NCBI GenBank assembly: GCA_964353865.1
Contig: CAYGXJ010000074.1
Coordinates: forward strand, 1 to 30,941
Source of the DNA: RBG-16-64-43 sp964353865
GTDB taxonomy: Bacteria > Chloroflexota > Anaerolineae > Anaerolineales > RBG-16-64-43
Direction of reading: 5' to 3'
DNA length: 30,941 nucleotides
Numbering within the stretch: the stretch's first letter is position 1; each line of letters begins with the position of its first letter. Shown here piece by piece: positions 23,393-30,941 of the stretch. Made by a program: the position numbers and the translations under genes. Under the pieces are notes generated by a model. That model was given only the letters and a program-made list of their open reading frames with translations, did not search any database and was not told the DNA's origin.

Positions 23393-24775
23393 ATGAAATC
23401 TGCTGCTCCCCGGAATGCAGGCAACCGACAACGAGAGGCCGTGCGCCCATTGGGCCGCCGCGCCGCGATCCAGCTCATGGGTGCGGCCGCCGGCGGTGCA
23501 GCACTCGCGGCTTGCGCCGGAGGAGCGCGCTCCTTCTCTGGGAGCTCCTCGGGCAAAGTGGAATTGGTCTACCAGGATTGGCGAACCGAGTGGTTCCCGC
23601 AGATGGTCCAGGAGATGCTAGACGAATTCCATGCGACGCACCCGACCATTCGCGTCTACTTCGTCCCCGACCCCGAGAATGCGGTCTTTGCCGATCGCAT
23701 GCTCTCCGACTTTCAAACCGGAACCGCGCCCGACGTGTTCCAGGGGTGCTGTACGCATTTTCCCATCTGGGCACAGCGCGGCTACGCCCTGGACTTGCGT
23801 CCATTCGTGGCGGCGGATCTCGACCGCGAAACCATTGCCGATTGGGATCCGGTGCAGTATCGTTCCTTTTTCACGCGGGACGGGCTGCAGTACGGCCTGC
23901 CGAAATATCATGGCGCGTTGGCTTTGTATTACAACAAAGACTACTTCAACGAAATCGGAGTGGAATACCCCGACGAGACGTGGACCCACGACGACTATCG
24001 CCTGGCGATGGAGCGGTTGATCGGGGACCAGGACGGGGACTCGAAGACTGACGTGTGGGGCTCGATGATCGATATCTCCTGGGACCGCGTCCAGATCCAC
24101 GTTAACGCGTTTGGTGGGCACCTGGTGGATCCGGAGAACCCGGCCAAGTCGACGATGTGCGCGCCGCCCGCAATGGCCGCGCTGCGGTGGCTGCGCGAGC
24201 GCTTGTGGACCGACCATGTGATGGCGACGCCCCCGATGGTTCGCGAGCGCGGGACCCGCGAAGCATTTGTGGCAGGCAAAGTGGCGATGGTCGAGGACGG
24301 TTCGTGGGCACTCAAAGATATCCTTTCCGGCGCGCCCTTCCGTTTGGGCGTGTCGCCGCTGCCCGCCGGCCCCGCCGGGCGGGTGACCCTGGCGACCACC
24401 GACGGCTTCGGCATATTTTCTGGCACTCGCCATCCGCAGGAATCTTGGGAGCTGCTCAAGTTCCTCATCAGCAAGGACTACGGACGCGCGATGGCGCGTG
24501 CGAACTTCCTGCAACCCGCCCGCGAATCACTGGTGGAAGACTGGGTCGGCTACATCCGCAAGGAGTTCCCTCAGGCGGCGCAAGATGTCGACATCGCCGC
24601 TTTCGCCGACGGCCATCGCAAGGGATACTCGGTGGTGGCGGAGGTCTTCGCCAACATGGAGACGGCGCGCCGCATCACCGATGACGCGTGGGCCGAAATC
24701 CTCACGTATGGCCGGGCGCCGCTCGAGAACCTGGCGGCAGCCTGCAGCGCCATCGATGCAGCTCAAGGCGGATAG
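23393..24775 (+). CDS. Extracellular sugar-binding lipoprotein (family 1 solute-binding protein)
   Basis: The 460-residue protein has a Tat-like signal: twin arginine in LGRRAAIQLMG, an alanine-rich hydrophobic stretch, and a lipobox LAAC with Cys41 as the lipid anchor. The mature part reads ELVYQDWRTEW, GTAPDVFQGCCTHF, GLPKYHGALALYYNKDYF and GKVAMVEDGSWAL. These are landmarks of family 1 (ABC sugar) binding proteins. It would bind a carbohydrate or oligosaccharide outside the membrane. The ATG at 23393 has GAGGTGA 7 nt upstream; the frame is open further upstream but that part is not family-like. The sensor kinase gene begins 6 nt after its stop and no permease is present in the window, so it may deliver ligand information to the kinase as well as, or instead of, a transporter. 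Confidence 0.9.
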   Translation: MKSAAPRNAGNRQREAVRPLGRRAAIQLMGAAAGGAALAACAGGARSFSGSSSGKVELVYQDWRTEWFPQMVQEMLDEFHATHPTIRVYFVPDPENAVFADRMLSDFQTGTAPDVFQGCCTHFPIWAQRGYALDLRPFVAADLDRETIADWDPVQYRSFFTRDGLQYGLPKYHGALALYYNKDYFNEIGVEYPDETWTHDDYRLAMERLIGDQDGDSKTDVWGSMIDISWDRVQIHVNAFGGHLVDPENPAKSTMCAPPAMAALRWLRERLWTDHVMATPPMVRERGTREAFVAGKVAMVEDGSWALKDILSGAPFRLGVSPLPAGPAGRVTLATTDGFGIFSGTRHPQESWELLKFLISKDYGRAMARANFLQPARESLVEDWVGYIRKEFPQAAQDVDIAAFADGHRKGYSVVAEVFANMETARRITDDAWAEILTYGRAPLENLAAACSAIDAAQGG

Positions 24776-24781
24776 ACCCGC

Positions 24782-26266
24782 GTGAAGATCTCGGCTGGCC
24801 GCATAGGGCTGCGCTTCCGCATCCTGGCCTGGGCCTTCATCCCCACGGCGATCATTCTGTTCGCCGTGGCCCTGGTCATGTTCCTGGCCTACCAGAATGT
24901 AGTTGAAGACCTGGTGATCGGGACCAATCGCGAGAACATTCGCCTGTCGGCCAATCAACTCAGTGCGGAGCTGGGGGACTACGTGGACTTGCTCCAGGAG
25001 GTGGCCGACATGCCGGCCATCTTCCGCGGGCAGGCGGCGGAGATCCAGCGGGCATTGGAGGCCTCACGCAATCGGCTGGTGGTTTTCGACGGTGGTGTGG
25101 CGGCGCTGGACCGGGATGGATGGGTTAAGGACGTCGTCGGCGCGCCCGAATCGCTGATCGGAATGGACTTCTCGACCTTTCCGGTCTTTGCGGAGGTCGC
25201 GCTTAGCGGCGATCCTGCATATTCGGAGGCCGACGCGCAAATGATTCCCGGCCTCCTGGTTGCGGCCATAGCCGTCCCGGTCTACGGCCCGGACCGCGAG
25301 TTCGAGGGCGCACTGCTCGGCTTCTTTCGTCTCGGCGCGAGCAGTTTCAGCTCGTTCTACGGCGGCCTGATCAAGCTGCGCATCAACGACAGTGGCGTGA
25401 CGTATTTGCTCGACCGGGCGGGGCGCATCATCTATCACAGCACACCCGCTCTCATCGGGCAAACCGTCGAGAACTCCGCGATCTTGAGTTTGACGCGCAA
25501 CCATCAACTGCAGGCCTTCCGCACCGGCAGCGTCGAGGGGGGCGAGGTGCTGGCCAGCCTGTCGCCCGTGCCGGGCACCAGTTGGACATTGGTGAAGGAG
25601 GAGCGTTGGTCCACGCTCCTGACCGCGAGCGGCACGTATGGCCGATCGCTGATTGTGCTGCTTGCATTGGGTCTTCTCATCCCCAGCCTGGTTGTCTTCG
25701 TCGGTGTGCGCCGTCTCACGCAGCCAATCCTCGAGCTGATTGCCGCCTCCCGCGAGGTGGCCTCCGGCAATTTCGGCCGGCAAATCACGTTGGAGACGCG
25801 CGACGAACTCCAGCAACTGGTGCAACAGTTCAATCGCATGTCGGCCCGCCTACGCACCACCTACGACACACTGCGTGCGCGTGAGGAGCGGCTGGCCCTG
25901 GTGGTGCAGGGCACGCAAGACGGCATCTGGGATTGGGACATTGAAACCAACGAGGTGTACTACTCGCCGCGCTGGAAGGCGATGCTGGGCTATCGCGAGG
26001 AGGAGATCCCTGCCACGTTTGAGGCCTGGCGCAATCTGGTGCATGCGGATGACCTGCCTGGGGCCGAGGTCACCCTGCGGGAGTATCTGGGCGGCACGAC
26101 GGCGGCCTACCAACTCGAACACCGGTTGCGCGCCAAGGACGGCAGCTATCGGTGGATTCTGGCGCGGGGTGTGGCCCTGCGCCACGCGAATGGGCGAGCG
26201 TACCGGCTGCTTGGGTCGCACACGGACATCACGGCCGACAAGAAGGCCGACCAGGCGCTGCGCTAG
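24782..26266 (+). CDS. Sensor half of a multi-domain histidine kinase (Cache-HAMP-PAS), ended by an in-frame TAG
   Basis: The frame starts at a GTG 6 nt after the sugar-binding protein. It codes TM1 (about 12-37), an extracytoplasmic Cache-type sensor region (about 40-285), TM2 (about 288-310), a HAMP linker (about 310-365, with LTQPILELIAASREVASGNF) and a complete PAS domain with its PAC end (about 368-490, GIWDWDIETNEVYYSP to LLGSHTDITADKKA). Codon 495 is TAG (26264-26266). Directly after it the same frame continues SEERFRATFEQAAVG, which normally follows ALRE, so the stop replaces an expected Glu codon by one base (GAG to TAG). As it stands the product would be a membrane-bound sensor without a kinase. 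It is probably co-transcribed with the genes before and after. Confidence 0.85.
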   Translation: MKISAGRIGLRFRILAWAFIPTAIILFAVALVMFLAYQNVVEDLVIGTNRENIRLSANQLSAELGDYVDLLQEVADMPAIFRGQAAEIQRALEASRNRLVVFDGGVAALDRDGWVKDVVGAPESLIGMDFSTFPVFAEVALSGDPAYSEADAQMIPGLLVAAIAVPVYGPDREFEGALLGFFRLGASSFSSFYGGLIKLRINDSGVTYLLDRAGRIIYHSTPALIGQTVENSAILSLTRNHQLQAFRTGSVEGGEVLASLSPVPGTSWTLVKEERWSTLLTASGTYGRSLIVLLALGLLIPSLVVFVGVRRLTQPILELIAASREVASGNFGRQITLETRDELQQLVQQFNRMSARLRTTYDTLRAREERLALVVQGTQDGIWDWDIETNEVYYSPRWKAMLGYREEEIPATFEAWRNLVHADDLPGAEVTLREYLGGTTAAYQLEHRLRAKDGSYRWILARGVALRHANGRAYRLLGSHTDITADKKADQALR

Positions 26267-26311
26267 AGCGAGGAACGCTTCCGCGCCACGTTCGAGCAGG
26301 CGGCGGTAGGG

Positions 26312-29260
26312 GTGGCCCATCTCGGGCTCGACGGGCGTTGGCAGCGAGTGAACGAGCGCCTGTGCCAGATGCTGGGCTACTCGCGTGAGGAACTGCTCGA
26401 GCTCAACTTCCTCGACATCACTCACCCCGGCGACCGCGACCTCAGCCGGGAGTTCCTGCGCCAGATGCTGACCGGCGAATTGTCGTCCCTCAGCACCGAG
26501 AACCGCTACCTGCGCAAGGACGGCAGCGTGATGTGGACCGGGCTGACCACAGCCGTCTTGCGCGACGATGGCGGAACGCCCAAGTACTTGATTTCGGTCT
26601 TGCAGGATATCAGCGAACGCAAACGCGCGGAGCAGGCGCTCCAGGAGCGGCTGCGCTTCGAGAAGCTGGTGAGCTCGATCTCCTCCGACTTCGCCAACCT
26701 CGAAGCGGAGGATGTCGACGCGGGCATCATCGGCGCGTTGCAGGCGATTGGCGAATTCGCCCACGGTGATCGGGCGCGCGTGTGCCTCTTCTCGGAAGAC
26801 GGCACGAGCATGGAGAACTCGCACGAGTGGTGTGCCGAGGGGGTGTCCTCCCTGCGCCAGGCCGCTCCGGCCGGGCCGCAGTCGCAAATGCCCTGGACCG
26901 TCGCGCGCATCAACCGGCTGGAACCGATCGAGCTGCAGCGCGTGGCCGACCTGACGGAGGAGGGGCAGGCCGATCGCAAGCATCTGACCGCCCTGGGCGT
27001 GCGCTCGGCGATATTCGTCCCCATGGTCTACCGCGGCCTTGCCGTCGGCTTCGTGGGTTTCGACGCCGTGCGTCACGAGCAGGCGTGGGGAGAAGATACC
27101 GCCGCCTTGCTGCGGCTGGTGGCCGAGATCATCGTCAACGCGCTGGAACATCGCCGTTCGCAGGCGATACAGGTGGGCCAGCGCAGGTTGCTTGAACTCC
27201 TGGCGACCGGCCAGCCGGCCGCGGATACTTTGCGCTCCCTGGTGCGCATGGTCGAAGCCCAGACCCCGGGCGCAATTGCCATGGTCATGCTGCTCGAGGA
27301 GGGCGGGAAACGCTACCGGGTGGCCGCCTCCGACAACCTGCCGGAAAGATTTGCGCGTGCGATCGACGGGCTGCCGGCGGAACCGCAATCGGAGACGTGC
27401 TGCAGCCTGTTGTGCACGCGAGAGCGGCAGATCGTCCAGGATATCGCCAACGACCCGCGATGGACCGAAATATGCCAAGTGGCGCTGGAGGGCGGCCTGC
27501 GTTCAGCGTGGCTCGAGCCGGTGTTCACCGCCCACGGCGTGTTTGTGGGCGTGTTCGGGTTGTTCAACCGCCAGCCGCGGGCTCCGACACGCAGCGAACT
27601 GCGCACGCTCGAGACAGGCGCTCATCTGGTAGCCGTGGCGGTCGATCATGAGCTGGCCGAACGCGCCCTGCGCCGCAGCGAAGCGCGCTTCCGAACCGCG
27701 TTCGAAGGGGCACCCATCGGGATTGGTGTCATCGGCGCCGACGGCCACTGGGTGGAGGCCAACCGCGAACTCGAGCAGATGCTCGGATACACCGATGAGC
27801 AATTCGCCCGGTTGGACCTGGAGGCCTACTCGGCGGCGGAAGATGTGGAACGCGAGCGGCACTTGCTCAACGATTTGTTCGCCGGCGGGCGGGACGAATT
27901 CCAGATCGAGAAGCGCTTCCTTTCGCGCCACGGGCGGCTTTTTTGGGGGCGGCTCTCGGTGGCCGTGGCGCGCGAGAGAGACGGGACGCCGCTCTTTGCC
28001 ATCGCCATGGTCGAGGATATCGACGACCAGCGGCGCACGCAGGAGGCCCTGCGCGAATCCTATCAGACGCTCGAGCGGCGCGTCGTCGAGCGCACGCACG
28101 AATTGGCGGCGCTCAACGAGATCGCCACGCTGGTCAGCCAGTCGTTGGATCTCTCGCAGATCATGACCGCCGCCCTCGACAAAACGATGGAAGTCCTCGG
28201 CTTTGAGGCCGGGGTTGCCTACCGTATCGCTGCACAGGCCTCCGCAACTGCAGGCGGTGAGGGCGGGGGCGCCTTCCTCGAACCGCTGGCTCAGCGAGGC
28301 ATGCCGAGTGCGCTGAGCGGTCCGCTCGTCCGCATCCCGGTCAGAGGTTCCCGGGTCGAGGAGGCGAGCCGCACCGGGTTGCCGGTCGTGTGGGAGGTGG
28401 AGCACCATCCGAACCCCGAGATTCGTCAGGCGCTCCAGCAGGCGGAGCTTCGCGAAGGCGTCAGTGTGGCTCTCATGGTCAAGGACCGGTTGGTGGGGGC
28501 ACTGATCTTGGCCACCCATGGGTCGCGCCCGCTGCGGACCGAGGATCTGGCGCTGCTCTCGTCGATCGGCAAGCAGGTCGGCCTGGCGGTGGAGAATTCG
28601 CGCCTCTACGATCAGGCGGAGCAATCGGCCGCGCTCTCCGAACGCGCGCGACTGGCCCGCGAACTTCACGATTCGGTGACCCAGTCGCTCTACAGCGTGA
28701 CGCTGTACGCGGAGGCCGCGGCCCGCCTCATGGACAGCGGACGAGGCCAGGAGGCGCGCGGTCACCTTTACGAACTGGGCGATACCGCCCAGGAGGCGCT
28801 CAAGGAGATGCGCCTGCTCATCTACGAGCTGCGCCCAACAGCCCTCGAAAAGGGCAGCCTGGCCGACGCGCTCCAGGCTCGCCTGGAGGCAGTCGAAGCC
28901 CGCGGCGGCATGCACGCCACCATCACCGTCGAGGGGCAGGAAGCCCTGCCCGCCCTGCTTCAGCGCGAGCTATACCAGATTGCGCACGAAGCCCTGAACA
29001 ACGTGCTCAAGCATTCGCGCGCGCATGCGGTGGCGGTGGAGCTGCACTTCTCCGAAGGCGAGACCGTCTTGGACATCCACGACGACGGGGTCGGGTTCAA
29101 TCTGGATCTCTCGAGCGAAGGCGGCGGCATGGGTCTGGCCAGCATCCGTGAGCGCGCGGCAAAGATCGGTGGCGTGGTCGAGATCCAGAGCCAGCCGGGC
29201 AAGGGAACGCACATTCGCGTTCGTGTGCCGGGCACGCAGGCCGGCGATGTATCAGCCTGA
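26312..29260 (+). CDS. Histidine kinase half (PAS-GAF-GAF-PAS-GAF-HisKA_3-HATPase)
   Basis: This is the continuation, in the same frame, of the sensor gene after the TAG at 26264. The first possible restart is the GTG at 26312, already inside the PAS domain, and gives 982 residues without membrane spans. Order: PAS (1-115, truncated at the front), GAF (about 120-285), GAF (about 290-450), PAS (about 452-580), GAF (about 600-770), HisKA_3 dimerisation helix with phospho-acceptor His786 in RLARELHDSVTQSLYSV, and HATPase_c with HEALNNVLKHS, DDGVGFN and GGGMGLASIRERA. The ATP-binding and His motifs are intact, so the catalytic core looks functional and under selection. The partner regulator lies 27 nt downstream. 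It may be expressed by internal initiation, by readthrough, or not at all. Confidence 0.85.
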   Translation: MAHLGLDGRWQRVNERLCQMLGYSREELLELNFLDITHPGDRDLSREFLRQMLTGELSSLSTENRYLRKDGSVMWTGLTTAVLRDDGGTPKYLISVLQDISERKRAEQALQERLRFEKLVSSISSDFANLEAEDVDAGIIGALQAIGEFAHGDRARVCLFSEDGTSMENSHEWCAEGVSSLRQAAPAGPQSQMPWTVARINRLEPIELQRVADLTEEGQADRKHLTALGVRSAIFVPMVYRGLAVGFVGFDAVRHEQAWGEDTAALLRLVAEIIVNALEHRRSQAIQVGQRRLLELLATGQPAADTLRSLVRMVEAQTPGAIAMVMLLEEGGKRYRVAASDNLPERFARAIDGLPAEPQSETCCSLLCTRERQIVQDIANDPRWTEICQVALEGGLRSAWLEPVFTAHGVFVGVFGLFNRQPRAPTRSELRTLETGAHLVAVAVDHELAERALRRSEARFRTAFEGAPIGIGVIGADGHWVEANRELEQMLGYTDEQFARLDLEAYSAAEDVERERHLLNDLFAGGRDEFQIEKRFLSRHGRLFWGRLSVAVARERDGTPLFAIAMVEDIDDQRRTQEALRESYQTLERRVVERTHELAALNEIATLVSQSLDLSQIMTAALDKTMEVLGFEAGVAYRIAAQASATAGGEGGGAFLEPLAQRGMPSALSGPLVRIPVRGSRVEEASRTGLPVVWEVEHHPNPEIRQALQQAELREGVSVALMVKDRLVGALILATHGSRPLRTEDLALLSSIGKQVGLAVENSRLYDQAEQSAALSERARLARELHDSVTQSLYSVTLYAEAAARLMDSGRGQEARGHLYELGDTAQEALKEMRLLIYELRPTALEKGSLADALQARLEAVEARGGMHATITVEGQEALPALLQRELYQIAHEALNNVLKHSRAHAVAVELHFSEGETVLDIHDDGVGFNLDLSSEGGGMGLASIRERAAKIGGVVEIQSQPGKGTHIRVRVPGTQAGDVSA

Positions 29261-29287
29261 CCGAGAACCTGGCACGAGGAGGCCATT

Positions 29288-29968
29288 ATGGAGAATCCTA
29301 TTCGAGTGCTTATTGTCGACGACCATGCCATCGTGCGCAAAGGAATCCGGGCGCTGCTCGAGACGGAGAGCGGCATCTCCGTGGTGGGCGAAGCCGGCGA
29401 CGGGACCATGGCGGTGACCCAGGCGCGCGGATTGACACCCGACGTCGTACTGATGGACCTGGTCATGCCCCAAGTGGACGGGATTGAGGCCACCCGCCAG
29501 ATCACTGAGCAGTTGCCCAAGACGCGCGTGCTCGTGCTCACCAGCTTCGCCGCCGACGACAAGGTCTTCCCGGCGATCAAGGCGGGCGCGCTGGGTTATT
29601 TGCTCAAGGACTCGAGCCCCGAGCAGCTGGTGCATGCCATCCATCAAGTGTTCCGCGGCGAGCCGTCGCTCGAACCCTCGATCGCCAGCAAGGTGCTGCT
29701 CGAACTCTCGCATCCGCCTAAGAAGCCGCTCACGACCGACCCCCTGACCGAACGCGAGCTGGACGTGCTCAAGCTGATCGCCCAAGGGCAGTCCAACCGC
29801 CAGATCGCCGAAACGTTGGTTATCAGCGAAATGACCGTTCGCACGCACGTCAGCAACATCCTCAGCAAGCTGCACCTGGCGAGCCGCACCCAAGCTGCCC
29901 TGTTCGCATTGCGCGAGGGGATAGCCTCGCTTTCCGACTCGCCGGACTTGGGCGGGGACGCCGCCTAG
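29288..29968 (+). CDS. NarL/FixJ-family response regulator (receiver + LuxR HTH)
   Basis: The 226-residue regulator has a receiver domain with the acidic pair Asp11/Asp12, phospho-acceptor Asp57 in VVLMDLVMP, Thr85 and Lys107. The C-terminal LuxR-type helix-turn-helix reads LTERELDVLKLIAQGQSNRQIAETL and then MTVRTHVSNILSKLHL. It is the cognate target expected for a HisKA_3 (NarX-type) kinase and would bind DNA as a dimer when phosphorylated. The ATG at 29288 has AGGAGG 6-7 nt upstream. It follows the kinase by 27 nt and is followed by a long perfect hairpin, marking the end of the sugar-binding protein-kinase-regulator operon. The controlled genes are unknown; sugar transport genes just outside the window are a fair guess only. 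Confidence 0.93.
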   Translation: MENPIRVLIVDDHAIVRKGIRALLETESGISVVGEAGDGTMAVTQARGLTPDVVLMDLVMPQVDGIEATRQITEQLPKTRVLVLTSFAADDKVFPAIKAGALGYLLKDSSPEQLVHAIHQVFRGEPSLEPSIASKVLLELSHPPKKPLTTDPLTERELDVLKLIAQGQSNRQIAETLVISEMTVRTHVSNILSKLHLASRTQAALFALREGIASLSDSPDLGGDAA

Positions 29969-30015
29969 CACGCGCGAGCCCGCTGCTCTCAGCCACGCCT
30001 CCTACAACTTAAGCT

Positions 30016-30049
30016 GTATCCAGGCCGCCCCCCGGGGCGGCCTGGATAC
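30016..30049 (+). terminator. Long perfect hairpin after the response regulator gene
   Basis: Sixteen consecutive base pairs (30016-30031 with 30034-30049) with a minimal CC loop; the arm begins GTATCCAGGCCG. No T-run follows on either side. It begins 48 nt after the regulator stop, so it is best read as a transcription stop or mRNA 3'-end structure for the operon, possibly bidirectional or attenuating the next gene. A dimeric protein-binding palindrome is an alternative. Confidence 0.6.
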
Positions 30050-30128
30050 GAGGGTGAATCATCCTTCTGCAGGGTAAGCCAGTCGACGACCCGGTGTAAC
30101 CTGATCTTGCAGGGGGAAGGAGGCCGCC

Positions 30129-30545
30129 ATGGGATGGCTCGCGATGAAAGGGCAGCTGCGCGTGCTGGTCGTCGATGATGAACCTCGTGCCCGACGCGCG
30201 CTGCGGGCGCTCCTGCGCACCTGGCCGCACGTCGGCCCGATGGAGGAGGCCCTCGACGGCCGGCAGGCCATCCAGATCGTCGAACGCTTTGCGCCGGACC
30301 TGGTGCTGATGGACGTGCGCATGTACGAGATGGACGGATTGCGCGCCACGCGGGAGATCAAGCGCCGCTGGCCTGCGATCAAGGTTGTGCTGATCTCCAT
30401 GTACGCCTCCTACGAGCGCAGCGCCCGGGAGGCGGGCGCCGACGCATTCTTGTGCAAGGGCGGCTCGCCCGACCAGATCGTGGGACGCCTGGAAGACCTG
30501 ATGCGCCCGAAACCTGCAGCCCACGGCGGCCGGCCGGTCATCTGA
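30129..30545 (+). CDS. Stand-alone receiver domain protein
   Basis: The 138-residue protein is a single receiver domain: LRVLVVDDEPRAR (Asp16/Asp17), phospho-acceptor Asp62 in LVLMDVRMYEMDG, Ser90 in VVLISMYAS and Lys110 in FLCKGG. Nothing follows except a short Pro-rich tail, so there is no DNA-binding or enzyme output. The helix 4-strand 5 region (YERSAREAGADAFLCKGG) is that of NarL-type receivers. The ATG at 30129 is preceded by AAGGAGG 6 nt away, a very strong ribosome site. It lies between two perfect hairpins and so is probably transcribed as its own short message. It could act as a phosphate sink or relay for the neighbouring kinase, or bind another output protein. Confidence 0.9.
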   Translation: MGWLAMKGQLRVLVVDDEPRARRALRALLRTWPHVGPMEEALDGRQAIQIVERFAPDLVLMDVRMYEMDGLRATREIKRRWPAIKVVLISMYASYERSAREAGADAFLCKGGSPDQIVGRLEDLMRPKPAAHGGRPVI

Positions 30546-30586
30546 GGTTGGGCACGTATCCCCCACGGCTTCGGTCAAATCGCTCT

Positions 30587-30627
30587 TCAAAGGAACGGGC
30601 CGGCCCACCGCCGGCCTGTTCCTTTGA
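30587..30627 (+). terminator. Rho-independent-type terminator after the receiver gene
   Basis: An 18-bp stem with one G-T wobble (30587-30604 with 30610-30627) and a CCACC loop lies 41 nt after the receiver stop. The base of the stem is A-rich on the left (TCAAAGGAAC) and T-rich on the right (GTTCCTTTGA), so a weak T tract is built into the stem. No unpaired T-run follows it. Confidence 0.7.
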
Positions 30628-30937
30628 TGAGACGCGCCGACCCGAGCCTGAGCGCCTCCGTCGACCTGCACACCCAAATCATCTCAATCCGCATCGACCC
30701 ACAGCAGAGCGTGTTGCTCGACATTCTCCAGCGTTGGCGATGTCACGGCACAGTGTTGGGTTTTCCTGCAGGGCGGAATAGACCAGCAAGGGCCGCGGCC
30801 GTCATCCGGCTTTGCGGGAAGGTGACGGGTGGCACTTGAGCCGGGTCGCGCCGTGGTGTATTCTGGCCTAGAATCACTGCTTCGAGCGCGCGCGCCAGCA
30901 TGCTGTGAGCGCACGTCCAATTGCCCGGAGGCCCGAG
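30628..30937. other. Intergenic region before the next gene
   Basis: About 310 nt without a convincing gene. A plus frame from 30624 to 30839 starts inside the terminator stem with no ribosome site and is taken as chance. The right half contains a promoter-like pair of boxes and a Shine-Dalgarno ahead of an ATG at the very end of the window. Confidence 0.5.
30836..30864 (+). promoter_or_regulatory. Candidate sigma70-type promoter for the gene starting at 30938
   Basis: TTGAGC (30836-30841) and TATTCT (30859-30864) are separated by exactly 17 nt, each matching four of six consensus bases. A TAGAAT at 30869-30874 is an alternative -10. Transcription would begin about 65 nt before the ATG at 30938. 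Confidence 0.35.
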
Positions 30938-30941
30938 ATGA
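30938..30941 (+). CDS. Probable start codon of the next gene (only ATG visible)
   Basis: The window ends in an ATG preceded by CCGGAGG with 6-nt spacing, downstream of a promoter-like element. Only the first codon and one base are visible, so the product is unknown. Confidence 0.4.

Noticed and set aside
24782..29260. Frameshift or several mutations in the kinase
   Set aside because: Both halves are in the same frame and all later motifs are intact; only the single TAG interrupts it, so general pseudogene decay is not supported.
30624..30839. Plus-strand frame of 71 codons after the receiver gene
   Set aside because: It starts within the terminator stem without a Shine-Dalgarno and runs through the promoter-like area of the next gene.
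1..30941. CRISPR array, insertion sequences, rRNA or toxin-antitoxin modules
   Set aside because: No regularly spaced repeats, transposase motifs, terminal inverted repeats or rRNA segments were seen on reading the sequence.

Overview
The window is GC-rich bacterial DNA (my impression is roughly 60-65% G+C; not counted), densely coded, with Shine-Dalgarno-led genes and short operons on both strands. Gene content fits an environmental bacterium of the Chloroflexota/Anaerolineae type: heterodimeric ABC exporters, a Tat-type sugar-binding lipoprotein beside a many-domain sensor kinase with NarL-type regulators, and a secreted protein with a Gly/Cys-hydrophobic-Arg tail. That placement is inference from gene style, not from a marker gene. 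No insertion sequence, CRISPR array, rRNA or phage gene was recognised.

Layout. Positions 1-2615 (minus strand) hold DUF218 protein, HD-domain hydrolase, YhhN-family lysoplasmalogenase and the 5' part of a DUF309 gene. Positions 2616-4147 hold a stretch without a recognisable gene, then the C-terminal remnant of a KDPG aldolase joined by an ATGA overlap to an intact KDG kinase. A tRNA-Leu(CAG) and mscL follow (4246-4925, minus). Positions 5086-11578 (plus) carry a two-subunit ABC exporter, a translationally coupled secreted TPR protein with a sorting-signal-like tail, and a divergent HAD-like protein. Next come a SERCA-type Ca2+ P-type ATPase (11813-14644), a convergent aldo/keto reductase, a multi-span membrane protein with a tiny membrane ORF behind it, and a beta-carbonic-anhydrase homologue that keeps its zinc ligands but has lost the catalytic Asp/Arg pair. 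On the minus strand from 20154 down to 17476 lies a tight dinB - ABM monooxygenase - iron alcohol dehydrogenase operon. A PrxQ/Bcp peroxiredoxin and a single-chain ABC exporter complete the minus-strand block.

Positions 23393-30545 form the most interesting part: a Tat/lipobox sugar-binding protein, then a very large Cache-HAMP-PAS-PAS-GAF-GAF-PAS-GAF-HisKA_3-HATPase sensor kinase, a NarL/LuxR response regulator, and a stand-alone receiver. No ABC permease accompanies the binding protein inside the window, so it may act as the extracellular sensor of a three-component signalling system. The kinase reading frame is interrupted by one in-frame TAG exactly where the linker between PAS1 and PAS2 would be expected to read Glu (ALR-stop-SEERFR in place of ALRESEERFR). 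The sequence resumes in the same frame for another 998 codons. The sensor and catalytic halves are therefore either separated by a nonsense mutation, made as two polypeptides, or joined by readthrough.

Starts were adjusted from the longest reading frames using Shine-Dalgarno sequences, overlaps and family length. Function assignments rest on motif recognition by eye; no database search was run.
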